A DNA stretch of 64,000 nt from Boswellia sacra (lineage: Eukaryota; Streptophyta; Magnoliopsida; Sapindales; Burseraceae): contig SNVD02002370.1 in NCBI GenBank assembly GCA_013180625.2, forward strand, positions 62,001 to 126,000, written 5' to 3'. A program made the translations under genes and the position numbers. Under the pieces are notes generated by a model that had not been told where the DNA came from, made no database searches, and saw only the letters and a list, made by a program, of their open reading frames with translations. Below are positions 36,195-47,157 of the stretch, piece by piece; positions within the stretch are counted from its first letter, which is position 1; each line of letters starts with the position of its first letter.

Positions 36195-36380
36195 CTAAAT
36201 CAGGGGTGGCGACTTTGTCCCACATTTCTTATATAGTGGATTGGCTTGTGGCTCCTTTTGCCTAACGAGAGCTGTTTTTAGGACAAAACGGTGCTTGCTT
36301 TAGTCCAAAGTGGATAATATCTCATAATGATGCAAGCCCTATAAACTTTTGTAAGAAGTTGAACATCTCCTTATGCTTCT
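36195..36380. repeat. Dispersed repeat with GTCCCACAT motif, copy 1
   Basis: The phrases GGGGTGGCGACTTTGTCCCAC, TAGTGGATTGGCTTGTGGC, AGGACAAAAC and GGATAATATCTCA resemble a family of short LTR-like repeats common in eudicot genomes. A second diverged copy, in the same orientation, lies at 56,489-56,680. Here it sits just upstream of the Tat integrase fragment. Confidence 0.5.
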
Positions 36381-36391
36381 CCTTTCTAGCT

Positions 36392-36611
36392 CATCCGTAG
36401 GCAAATCTTAAGTGGAGGCTGTTAAGAAGCCCATCATACACCTTTCAAGACTAAGTTAGATGCTAGGAAGGGTGTATGGTCAGAAGAGCTTCCGCAAGTA
36501 CTTTGGACATACTGAATCACTGCATTTACAGAAATGAGACTAATGCCATATTCCTTGGCATTTGGGTCAAAAGCAATTATTCTCGTTGAGACTGGTCTCC
36601 TATCACCCTGC
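36392..36611 (+). pseudogene. Tat-lineage Gypsy integrase relic, part 1
   Basis: The plus strand reads VEAV..., then KTKLDARKGVWSEELPQVLW, and PYSLAFGSKAIIPVETGLLS up to the Athila insertion point. KLDARKGVWSEELP...VLW is the classic end of the Tat integrase core. A TGA-type stop and one indel are present. The reading resumes at 48,517 after the Athila element. Confidence 0.8.
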
Positions 36612-38030
36612 TGTTGAAACCCAAAATATACCGCGATTATTATAGTGTAAGTTGAGGTGTCGAATCCATAAGGAGGCTTTCAACAAAAGAGGTTAGTAAA
36701 AAAAAATACTAAAAAGACAATAAAGACATAAAATTTAACTTTAAACTGATTTGTTATAAAGAGACTACAATGCATAATAATTGGAAACAATCGATGGTAA
36801 TTAAGAGGTAAGGCATCAAGAATCACTTATCTATTTTGCAAATCTAATCCCCATTTTGATTCAATAATTATAACTCAATTGAAAGTTTCACATCCCAAAC
36901 AATCAATCAGAAAATATGTATCGTAAAGCATAATTGATAAACACATATAGTTGATATGGACAAACTCTTTACAAGCAATTTTTACCAACAACGTTCATCC
37001 TTATAAGTTATCCAATAGCGACAATATATCAATTGACAATATTGCTGTAAAAGACTAACTCATAAAACGAAACTCCTAATAACAATTATAATTTGACACG
37101 AATCACATAAAGAAAGCGTGACTGAATTTACATGAAATTGAGAATTATAATTTCTAGATTAAAGAGAAATCACAAGATGAGAAAGAGTTTAACACGTAAA
37201 CAAACATACAAAGTTTATAGCCCTTGAGGAAGAATTTAAGTAGAGAAATAGATAAACTACACATAAAAGTTCATCTCTAGCCTTAGCAAGAATTCTAGCC
37301 TAATTTACAATTGATTCCCATCATTTCTAAAGAGAAAATACAAGCAAGAATTGTAATATACAATGATATAATGAAATCCAAAGGATTTTTTCTCCTCTCC
37401 CATTCAACTCCTCAAGGTGTCCTTATATAGATGATTAAATGGAACTATTTTAGTATGAAACAATCTTCCACATTTTCGGCCACCAAACCTTCCACCAAAT
37501 TACAACACATTTTTTGCTACCACAATTGAATTAGGCTTTGTGGAAAACATGAAAGTTGTAGCTTTTTGTCTCATCTTTCCATGGCCACCACATTCATGTA
37601 ATTTGGACAAGTCTTCTATGAGATATGATCAAAACACTGAACATGGGTTGGGTTAAGCAACAATTATAGTTTAGTTTTATTGTGTCTCAATTTCGGCCAA
37701 TCAAATGTTGGATTTGGGCTCTTGATTGTTCTTCAATGATGTGTAGGATTGAGTCATGTTACTCCAAGTTCAAGAATCTCTTCATTTTGATTTATAGCTA
37801 GATTGAGAGTTATTTCCATTTTGTTAGACCTACACAAAGATTTCTATTAATCACAATTTAAGGACAAAACTTTATTTCAAGATAAAGACAAAAAAAATGT
37901 AAAAGAAATGAAACAAATGTAAAAGAGGCATAAGCAAAATAAGTATGCTAAAATATCATAAAAGTTTTACAATATTTACCAATTAGCATTAATTATTTAT
38001 GCTTAAGAGTGTATTTTTATGCGTTTATCA
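36612..38030 (-). mobile_element. Athila 3' LTR
   Basis: 1,419 bp. On the minus strand it starts TGATAAACGCATAAAAATAC and ends ATTTTGGGTTTCAACA. It is colinear with 47,158-48,516. Confidence 0.92.
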
Positions 38031-38046
38031 CAATCCCCAGCCAACT
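38031..38046 (-). promoter_or_regulatory. Polypurine tract of the Athila element
   Basis: On the minus strand GTTGGCTGGGGATTG abuts the 3' LTR start. Its core GGCTGGGGA is the Athila-type plus-strand primer. Confidence 0.75.
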
Positions 38047-39434
38047 TATTGCTAGTCCATAGCAATTCAACCGTAAATGAAATATGAAGAACTACTTCAG
38101 CATTTCAAACAAAAAGGCAGTTCAAGATCATAGTTGCTATAAAGGTTATTTCAATCATAACTTTCAAAATTGAGTGCATGTGAATCAAGCCGAAACCTTC
38201 CTACAACAAACCACAACACATATAGCCTTGAAAATTACTACATGTAAAAGCCTCAACTTCATTTCCTCATAGGTGAATAACTATTTAAACAAGCCAAGAT
38301 TTTTCTCATGGAGTTGGAAAACAGATAAGCACTCAAGAAAATGTCACATTTAAGGATAGATAGAAAAACTAACATTGATCCAAAGATAGAAAAATCAACT
38401 GTTTATAATCAAACCATTCTTGCTACATGCCAGCTTTAAGACTTCTTTCATCTTAAGTGAACAAAAATAAAAAGAGCTTGGTGAGAAAGATTGCTTCATA
38501 AAACTTTTGTCTTATAAAATTGAATGAAGACATTATTGAACTGAATTGACTTTTCTTTTTTTTTTTTACTCTTTTTTTTGTCTTTGTTTTGTTTTGTTTT
38601 GTTTTGGAAGAATTGAAATTTCACCTTGCATCGTCCTTTAGCTAAACAACCAAATAATCCCTCAATCCGAGTAATGACATTCTAAATAAAGATTAACCAA
38701 TTCAAAGGATCAATAAAAGTTCGTAAGCTATTTTCTCAACCTCTCCACTCACTCACAAAAGATGTGTGAGATTAGAAAACTGTAAACTTAAACATAGGAA
38801 TTCTCTTGGCTATATACGTTGAATCATCCATCTTACCACAAGGCTTATCGTTGTACTTAAAATAATTTCAGAATTCATTCTTTGATAACCTAAATAGAAA
38901 AGGTGACTCAAACCAAACAATTTTGAAATCATACCTCGATAGAAAAAAAACCCATTTACATAAGAATTACAGAGAACACATGCAATAAACAGTTGTGCAT
39001 GATATACAACTCAAAACTAAAAACAAATCAAACTAGTTAGAATGCATTTCAAAAGGTAGAAAATTTACTCCCTACTCTATGATTCTTGATCTAATAGATC
39101 CAAAATGCATCTCAAGAGATAATGCACTCTTTACTCTGCAATTCTCAACTAATAGATTTGTTGGTTGACTTGTTAACAATTTTTTTTTTGAAATGCAATG
39201 CAAAACATAACATATGCCTATTACCTAGCCCCAAACAGATCAAAACATTGTCCTCAATGTTTAAATGTAGAAAGAGAAAGTATAGGAGACATCACCTGAA
39301 GCTTCAGTTATTAAAAAGAAACAAACCTCAAAGACACTTAACTAAAAATAAAATGTTGTGAACAAAGCCAAAAGTAAGAAAAGTTACAAACAAAGCGTCA
39401 GATCCGATTCGTGCTTATTGTTCATTCCCATTGA
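38047..39434. other. Athila 3' untranslated region
   Basis: AT-rich DNA with a T-rich microsatellite (TTTTG repeats near 38,580-38,605). I see no env-like frame. Confidence 0.6.
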
Positions 39435-40027
39435 CTAGTCAATTTGAGATGCTGCACGGTCAGGTTCATAAGAAAAAGCTTGTAATTTATCAATTAGTTC
39501 ATCAGTAGTTGAGGCAAAAACAAGGATCCGTTGTGTCGATTGTGAGATAAAACTCTATTCCACAGCTTGCTTAACAAAACACAATAAATAATCAAAGAAA
39601 TTATTGACATTCAACAAACCTATGGGTTTCTAGTGGATATTGACTTGGGCCCAAGAGGCAACTCGAAAGATTTCTTCCAATGTTCCAAAACCTCTTGGTA
39701 AAGCAATAAAGGCATTTGCATTTTGAATCATACAAGCTATGCGTTCATGCATGGATGAGACCTGAAATTCCTTCCTAACTATTCTCTCAGTGATGCTAAC
39801 TAAAGCTTTAGGGATAATACCTAAAACTTGACTTCCTCCTGCATATGTAGTTGTTGACACACACTCTACTAACCCAAGGTTACCTCCCTTTTAAACTAAA
39901 TGAAGTTTTCTTTGAACTAGAACCCTACCAAGATTGTGAACTACTTCTCCAATGCTATATTTTTACCAAGCTGAGATCCACAAAATACACATATATTTCG
40001 AAATCGATAAGCTAAGATTCCCTCCAT
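39435..40027 (-). pseudogene. LOG: Intronless LOG (cytokinin phosphoribohydrolase) retrocopy inside Athila
   Basis: LOG enzymes release active cytokinin bases from riboside monophosphates. The copy starts at ATG 40,027 (MEGILAYRFRNICVFCGSQL) and continues without any intron: VVHNLGRVLVQRKLHLV, KGGNLGLVECVSTTTYAGG, SQVLGIIPKALV, ALPRGFGTLEEIFRVASWAQ, KPIGLLNVNNFFDYLL, and STTDELIDKLQAFSYEPD, ending at a TAG (39,435) in place of the usual Trp near the C-terminus. The catalytic PGGxGTxxE motif reads PRGFGTLEE. Plant LOG genes normally have several introns, so a spliced transcript is the likely source. There are a frameshift after IALE and several in-frame stops. It lies on the element's own strand between integrase and 3' LTR. 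Confidence 0.88.
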
Positions 40028-40382
40028 TTTGATACAACTCACTAACTATGTATATGCAAATGAAGAACATGAGATGTATTTATAGAATGTAAAAAGGTGT
40101 TACAAGAATGACATCTGTATAGGTAGCTCAACTGTTTGTCTGATAAATGTTGAAAATAAAAACAAATAAAATAAAATAAAAATAGGAATTCAAAAATAGC
40201 GGCAACCGTGCATATGTACAGATAGTTGTGCTTGTGGCTCACATCATCCTCTAGTTTTACGTTTAGTAAAGCCTAAAACAGCTTTTAGGAGTTGGGGATA
40301 TGCTTCCCATCTGATTTTTTTATAAATTGGCAAACAGGGTCGTTATGAGTCAGATTCCCAAACTATAGCGTTCCTGCTCTTC

Positions 40383-40745
40383 TCAAAATTGTGTCCATAA
40401 TTTTAAAATCTCTTGGTGAACAATTCCACAAGGATGTGTCTCAAGAGTCAACAAGATATTATTTAGAGATTCCTTACTCAGTCCATCCTTAATGAATTGA
40501 ATCTTATCTTCTCGATTTACAGACACAAATCCTAAAGAGCGACATTGCTTGTTACAGGTCCATCGTGCATATTTGTGACAGACTTGTAATCTATTTGCTC
40601 TCTGCTTTTTCTCATAAGAGCTTTTACTCAAACCAAGCATAAAGCAAACAAAGGTTTTTGAACGTTCACCAGATAATCAGACCTTGGCTTCAATTAACCA
40701 TTGTAAATCAATAGGTAAACCCATGAGCATTAGCAATTTTAGCCT
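40383..40745 (-). pseudogene. Unidentified intronless coding unit upstream of the LOG copy
   Basis: About 120 codons with one internal stop. It reads LLMLMGLPIDLQWLIEAKV, stop, LSGERSKTFVCFMLGLSKSS, then VCHKYARWTCNKQCRSLGF, VNREDKIQFIKDGLSKESL and LLTLETHPCGIVHQEILKLW. The cysteine pairs suggest a small metal-binding segment. Composition looks like a real protein. I do not recognise the family. It could be a second captured host transcript, or an ORF native to the 3' region of this Athila subfamily. Confidence 0.5.
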
Positions 40746-41149
40746 CTCAAACCGTGCTTATAAATTTTTAGTAATGCATTTGGAGGAAGAAAAGGAAAAT
40801 GTTTACGAAGTTTGAAATAATTGTATCCATTTTGAAAGAGAAAAGATGAATGCATGATTTTTGTTTGGGTTACAATTTTTAGGGAACTAGAAAACCAACT
40901 TTAATAGTCATGGAGTACTGCATCTGCCACTTGACCGGGAAATAAAATAAAATATGCAAAAGAAAATAAAAGTAAACACAGAAAATAAAGCAAAAAAGAT
41001 GATGCAAACAGATAATAAAAGCAAAGACAAAGTCAATATATGGTGCAAACAGATAATAAAAGCAAGACAATGAGATAATAAAAGCAAAAAAAAAGTCAAG
41101 ATATGGTATAGATAGATCAAATAGATAAAACCTGGTTAATTATGATAGA

Positions 41150-42077
41150 CAGGAGGCACAAGAGAGATCTCCTTGAGACACATAAATTGGCTTTCCCTTT
41201 CCACAAAATTTTTCAACCGTTGGCTATTAACTTTGAAAATTTGCCCATCAATGGGATCCTCAATCTCAACCGCTCCATTGGGAAAACGTGCTTTACCATA
41301 AATGGCCTAGTCCATCGAGATCTTAACTTTCCAGGGTGTAAATGCAATCAAGAATCATAAAGATAACCTATTGATTTAGCTTAAAGTTTTTCCTCAAGAT
41401 TTGTTTGTCATGAGCTGCTTTCATCTTAGCTTTGTAGATCTTGGAGTTGTCATAGGCATCATTTCGCAATTCTTCTATTTTTGATAATTGTAACTTTCTT
41501 TGAAGACCTACAACACTCAAATCAAAGTTAAGGGTTTTAACGGCCCAATAAGCTTTATGTTCTAGCTCAATGGGTAAATGACAAGCTTTCCCATAGACAA
41601 GGTGATATGGAGACATTTCTAGGATAGTTTTATAAGCAATGCCGTATGCCCATAATGCATCAGAAAGGTGTAAAGAACAGTCTTTATGATTCAAGTTAAC
41701 GGTCTTTTCTAGAATCTGCTTGATCTCTCTATTTGGGAGCTCAGCTTGCCTATTTGTCTGTGGATGGTATGCGGTGGAAATCTTATGAAGAACACCATAC
41801 CTGCACATTAAAGCTTCAAAAGAACGGTTACAGAAATGTGTCCCTTGGTCACTGATGATGACATGTGGAGTACTATACCTAGACAACATGTTTTTAAGAA
41901 ATTTACCACTATTGTGTTATCATTAGTACGACAAGCCACAACCTTCACCCATTTGGACACATAATCAACAGCTAGAAGAATATAAAGATAACCAAAAGAT
42001 GTAGGAAAAAGTCCCATAAAGTCAATACCCAAATAGGCAAATATCTCAGTAACAAGAATAAGGTTAAGAAACATCAT
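41150..42077 (-). pseudogene. Athila integrase
   Basis: Frame 42,077-41,890 reads GIDFMGLFPTSFGYLYILLA and DYVSKWVKVVACRTND, holding the first core Asp (GIDFMG). A frameshift leads into 41,889-41,368 with [19 protein letters not shown] (second Asp) and [20 protein letters not shown] (the third acidic residue region). The C-terminal GPF-type module continues to about 41,160 in other frames (LHPGKLRSRWTRPF). The core is recognisable; the frame is not intact. The N-terminal zinc finger region to about 42,500 is too broken to read. Confidence 0.88.
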
Positions 42078-42524
42078 ATGATGGCAAGATAAAGCACCGA
42101 ACTTTGGACTCTTTCACACAAATGACAAAAATTGTTAGTATCTTTGAATGAAATGGGCCAGTAGAGTCCACACTATAAAATTTTTGTGGTAGACTTTTTT
42201 ATTGACAAATGATCACCACAAGCAGCACTATGGCAAAAGTTTAAGACAATAGCAATTTCACTGTCATGAATGCAACGCCTCATAATTTGGTCAGGGCAAT
42301 ATAGAAAAGATAAGGATCATCCCTATAAAAATTACACACCTCAACCAAGAACTTATGCTTATCTTGTACACTCCAATTAGATGGATCTTTTTCGAAACCA
42401 AGTAATTTACAATATGTGCATAACAAGGTCTTGGCTTACAGTGAAAAGATGTTCATCAGGGAAATCAACTTGAATGGGTTGGACATTAGTGGAATCATGG
42501 AATCAAGACGCGATAAATGATCTG

Positions 42525-42764
42525 TTACGATGTTTTGACACCTTTCTTATCTTTAATGGTTAGATCAAATTCCTGCAAAAGAAGAATCCACCTAATTAGA
42601 TGGGCTTTAGCATCCTTCTTAGAAAAAAGGTACTTAAAAGTTACGTGGTCAGTAAACACAGTAATAGATGAATTAATTAAACAAGAATGAAATTTGTCTG
42701 AGGCAAAAATAACATCTAATAGTTCCTTTTTAGTAGTAGAATAATTCATTTGAGCATCATTCAA
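42525..42764 (-). pseudogene. Athila RNase H relic
   Basis: [20 protein letters not shown] and [20 protein letters not shown] match the RNase H of Gypsy elements, including the usual TTEKE-like and TDH landmarks. The first catalytic Asp region to its right is interrupted. Confidence 0.85.
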
Positions 42765-42937
42765 TGTCCTACTAGTATAGTAAACAACAAAGGGTTTCGC
42801 TTCCCTTCGTTGACAAGGACTACTCTTGTAGCATAGTTATTGGCGTCACACATAATCTCAAATGGAAGGTTCCAATCAGGTGACTACATAATAGGAGCAG
42901 TGGTAATTTTGGTAATTAGTGTTTGAAACGATTCCTC

Positions 42938-43771
42938 TTAAGCTTGAGTCCACACAAATTCGACATCTTTTAATAAGAGGTTACACAATGGTCTAGATAT
43001 AAAAGAAAAAATTTGTATAAACCTCCTACAAAACCCAGCATGCCTCAGAAAAGATCGGACATCTTTTATCATTTTGGGTATAGGTAATTTACAGATCAAC
43101 TCGATTTTAGCCTTGTCAACCTCCATTCCTCTTTCTGAAACAATGTGTTCCAAAACAATCCCAGAAGACACCATGAAATGACATTTTTTCCAATTAAGCA
43201 CAAGTCCTTTTTCTTCACACCTACTTAAAACAAATTTTAAGTTAAGTAGACATGAATCAAAAGAGTTACCAAAAATAGTCAAATCATCCATAAAAATCTC
43301 CATGCATTTTTCAACCATGCCTGAGAAAATACTAAGCATGCAACATTGAAAAGTAGCTGGTGCATTATATAATCCAAATGGCATCCTACGAAAAGCATAA
43401 GTACCGAAAGGGAATGTGAAGGTAGTGTTATCTTGATCCTCTACAGCTATCTCTATCTGGTAATATCTTGAGTACCTATCGAGAAAGCAATAAAAAGGGT
43501 GGCCAGCTACATGTTCCAAGATTTGGTCAATAAAAGGCAATGGAAAGTAGTCTTTTCGAATGGCCATATTTAATTTCCTATAATCAATGCACATCTGCCA
43601 TCCGGTTACTACCCTAGTTGGAATAGATACTCCTTTATCGTTTTGAACCACAGTTACTTCAGATTTTTTAGGCACTACCTGTGTTGGACTTACCCATTGA
43701 CTATTAGATATTGGATAGAGTATACCTGTATCTAACAGTTTTAAGACTTCTTTCTTTACCACTTCTTTCAT
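42938..43771 (-). pseudogene. Athila reverse transcriptase
   Basis: This 277-codon open frame has VVPKKSEVTVVQNDKG, GWQMCIDYRKLNMAIRKDYF, PFGTYAFRRMPFGLYNAPAT and EIFMDDLTIFG, the FMDD active site. The palm residues FLDRYSRY and FMDD are kept, although FLDGYSGYNQ is changed to FLDRYSRYYQ. The linker region with HVVSxRGxEVDKAK and the connection domain (VRSFLRHAGFCRRFI) follow. It is the best-preserved coding stretch in the window. It is broken from gag-protease upstream (43,808-44,339 in other frames). Confidence 0.92.
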
Positions 43772-43807
43772 TGTTGGGTTAAGTCTTCTTTGGGGGTCTC
43801 TACAAGG

Positions 43808-44650
43808 TTAGGTACCTTCCTCTAGATGGATTCTATGGGAAAATATTAATGGAGAAATACCTTTAATATCAGCTATTTTCCAACCTAGTGCAGACTTTTG
43901 TTCTTTTGACAAGTTTATCAATTTTTCATCTTGTTCAACACTAAGTTCTGAAGAAATAATAATAGGAAAGGTATCACCTGCTCCCAAGAATACATGCTTC
44001 AAACCTTTGGGTAGTGGGGAAAGTTCAACTTTTGGTGCCTTTAAGTTAGAGGGTTTTGGCTTCTCTCCTCCACGAGGCAATTCTTCAAAGCGTTCAAGTT
44101 CTTTTATCCTGTGAGTCAAAAACACCAAACACATTAGTCATATCATCAGGAAAATATAAATCTTCAAAATCAAAATCAAGAAGGAATTCTAAAGAGTCAG
44201 AATCCTGTTTTCTATAAGCCTCCTCTGAGATAAGCGTGCCTATCATATATGAATGGTGGCAGTCATCCTTCTCTTGTTGTCGCTTTCCAATATGAAAAAT
44301 ATTCACCTCAAGAGTCATATTCGCAAATGATAATTTCATATACCGTTCCTACAATTAATAAGAGCGTTAGCAGTGGCAAGAAAAGGTCTTCCTAAAATAA
44401 GAGGGATTTTGGAGTCCATATTAACCACAGACTAATTATCCAAAACAAGAAAATCAACAAGGTAATAAAATTTATCAATTTGTAATAGAAAATCTTCCAC
44501 TATTTCACGTGTTTTCTTGACTGATCGATTGGCCAATTGTAGAACTATGAATGTGGGTTTGATCTCTCCAAGTCCTAATTGTAAGTAAACAGAATAGGGC
44601 ATGAGATTGACACTTACTCCCAAGTCTAATAATGCTTGATTGAATTCACG
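43808..44650 (-). pseudogene. Athila protease and linker
   Basis: Near 44,640 the minus strand reads LLDLGVSVNLMPYSVYLQLG. DLG(A/V)S is the protease active-site triad of Athila. It is followed by LQLANRSVKKTREIVEDF and, after a TAG-type break, the ILGRPFLATANALI block (about 44,390) typical of the end of the domain. The linker to reverse transcriptase (ELSPLPKGLKHVFLGAGDTF near 43,990) is open but in a different frame. Confidence 0.85.
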
Positions 44651-44965
44651 TGTCCCGATCTAGTAAGAAATTGTAGGACACCTTAGATCTTTGTACTTGG
44701 CTGATGCTTTCTATTCAATTATTGCACTTACCTGTTTCGTCAAGAATGCAGTCTTCTTGACACGGTGCTTTCTTCTGATGGTGCATAGATCCTTGATAAC
44801 TTTGGCAAAAGCCAGAACCTATTTAATTACATGCAACAACAGAAGATTAATCTTAACTTGTTTCAAGTGTTCTAGAATCTCATTTTGAATTTTTGAGTTT
44901 TTCCTATTAGATTTGAGAGCTTGGGGAAAAGGCACCTGGATCAAAAATTTCTTTTCAAGTTCTTT

Positions 44966-46515
44966 CTAAAAAATGTCCTCCTTTTGTGGGGGAATATCTT
45001 TGTTTTCTATGGTTGTGTTGATTGGCAATGCAAGCTCATTTAAAATCTTATGACTATGAGTAGTAATGGCATTTACCACTTCAAGATTTTGTGTGTCAAA
45101 AGTAGAGGCTTGTGCCATATGTTGCCCTCTTGGATTAGACTGAGTTTGAGATGGAAACTTACCTCTCTCTTGTATGGTCAAAGCATTGGTTAGCTTAGTG
45201 ATTTGACGTTTGATCTCCTTGTTCTCTTCTACCACTTGTGCAAGAACTATTTCAAATTTTTGGTTAGTCTTATTTGGGCCTCCATAAATGCTTGTAAGGT
45301 GTCCTCTAAGGAATTCCTAACTTGTGGTGCATTGTATTGAGGTGCTTGATAAGACGTGGGTTGTTGTTGTTCCTGTTTCCATTGGTTGTTGTTTTGGGGT
45401 TTAGATTTCCAACTAAAGTTTGGGTGGTTTCTCCATCTAGGGTTATAGGTTTCAGAATAGGGTGAATAAGGCTTTTTGTACATCCCTAAGGCATTACATT
45501 ATTCCTCATACACCCCTCTCATCTCACTATAAGTTAGGCAATCCTAAGCTTAGTGTTCCACCCCTCCCAAACAAAGCATGTATCTTGTGATTCAACCTTA
45601 GCTACCGTGTAGGTGACCTTCCTATCTTTGGTTTTCAAGGCTTCCAATTCTGTAGTTAAGACTTCTAATTGGGCTTTAAGGTTGTCATCTTCCCTAAGAT
45701 GGTAAATTCCACTAGGTCGTGACCTATTTGTGCTATCAGTAGTGCTAGGTCTAGTCCATGTGTGGGCTTTTTTAGATAAGTCTTTGAGGAATTCTATGGC
45801 TTCCTCGGGTCTTTTTGAAGGAACTCTCCATTACACATCATCTCAACAAATTGGTGCTCCCTAATTGTGAGTCCCTCATAGAAGTAACTAACCAAGTGCC
45901 AATTTTCATACCCATGATGAGGACACATGTTTAACAACTCTTTAAATCTCTCCCAGGTTTGGTACAACGCTTCACTATCTTTTTGGGAGAAGAAATTTGT
46001 CTGTTTAGGCCATTAGTCTTATGTTGTGGGAAATATTTGTTGAAAAACACTTGGGTCATTTCTGCCCAAGTTCCTATGGATCTTGGCCTTAAAGAGTATA
46101 GCCAACTCTTTGCTTTGTCTTTTAGAGAGAAATGAAAAAATTTTAACCTAACAGAATTTATGGCATTGGCTTGACTATAAAAGGTGCCCACTACTTCTTC
46201 AAATTTCCTAACATACACATAAGGGTTTTCACTATCTAAACCATGGAAAGAGGGTAAAAGATATATCATCCCTGGGCGAAAGTCCAACTTTGGTATATTG
46301 GGTGGAAATATGATACATGATGGTGTGGCTGTGCGGGTAGGAAGCAAATAATCTTTTAAAGTTTTAACGGGGTTATCCTCATGTTGGCTTATTGTATCAG
46401 AATTAGGAGATGAAGATGAACTAAGAATTGGGTTTTCTTTAGTTGTAAAATCTAGTTGTGGTTCTAATTCTGATTTCTTCATAAATCTCCCTCGTTTGTC
46501 TCTAGATCGCTTCAT
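44966..46515 (-). pseudogene. Athila gag
   Basis: It starts at ATG 46,515 (MKRSRDKRGRFMKKSELEPQ). The capsid landmark SFHGLDSENPYVYVRKFEEV and FFHFSLKDKAKSWLYSLRPR, SIGTWAEMTQVFFNKYFP are clear. The frame breaks at about 45,931, and later parts (44,966-45,483, Gln/Asn-rich) continue in other frames. The start codon follows an AT-rich leader. Confidence 0.88.
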
Positions 46516-47132
46516 ACATCCTTACAATTTGTCTCTTTTTTTTTTTGCACAACAAAATTCTCAAATAAAGTTAAAAAGCAATAAGATAAAAAAGTTAGAG
46601 AGAAGAAGAGAAAAAAAATAAAACAAACTAGGTGGCAAAGCCAACCTTTGACAAGTATATGCAGAATTTAAAAAAAGGAAATAAAATAAAAGAAACAAGG
46701 TAGCAAAGCTAACCTTTCAAATATAAAACAAGAATATTAAAACACTATAATTTAAAAAGTTAGAAGTTAGGAAGATAAAAAAAAAAAAATAGGTGCGTAA
46801 AAATAAAAGTAAGATGTGCAAAAATAAATGTTAGGTAAGAAAAAATAAAAATTAGATGCATAAAAATAAAAGTTAGGTGCGTAAAAATAAAAGTTAGATG
46901 CGTAAAAATAAAAAGTTAGTACAAGAATAATTAAGACAACAAAATATTAAAAAAATGAAAAAGAAGAGAATAATAATTAGAGTTAGGCAAGATTAGGAAA
47001 AGTTAGGCAAAGTTAGAAAAAGTTAAGAAATTATTTAAAGCAACAAAAAAAAAAGAAAAGAAAAGAAACTAAGAGATGAAATTTTACAAGAAAAAGAAGT
47101 AAAAAATATAAACCATCTTTCGTCTATTTCTT
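46516..47132. repeat. Athila leader with short tandem repeat
   Basis: An untranslated leader between primer binding site and gag. Between about 46,785 and 46,920 a 19-20 bp unit, GTTAGGTGCGTAAAAATAAA with variants, recurs about five times. Related GTTAGGCAA/AGTTAGAAAA phrases follow to 47,030. Confidence 0.75.
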
Positions 47133-47157
47133 CTCCCTGGCAACGACGCCAAACTTT
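47133..47157 (-). promoter_or_regulatory. Primer binding site of the Athila element
   Basis: On the minus strand TTTGGCGTCGTTGCCAGGGA follows the 5' LTR. It matches the Athila site (TGGCGCCGTTGCCGGGGA), complementary to a tRNA-Asp 3' end, with two differences. Confidence 0.88.

Noticed and set aside
41142..41360. 72-codon plus-strand frame
   Set aside because: Antisense shadow of the Athila integrase C-terminal region.
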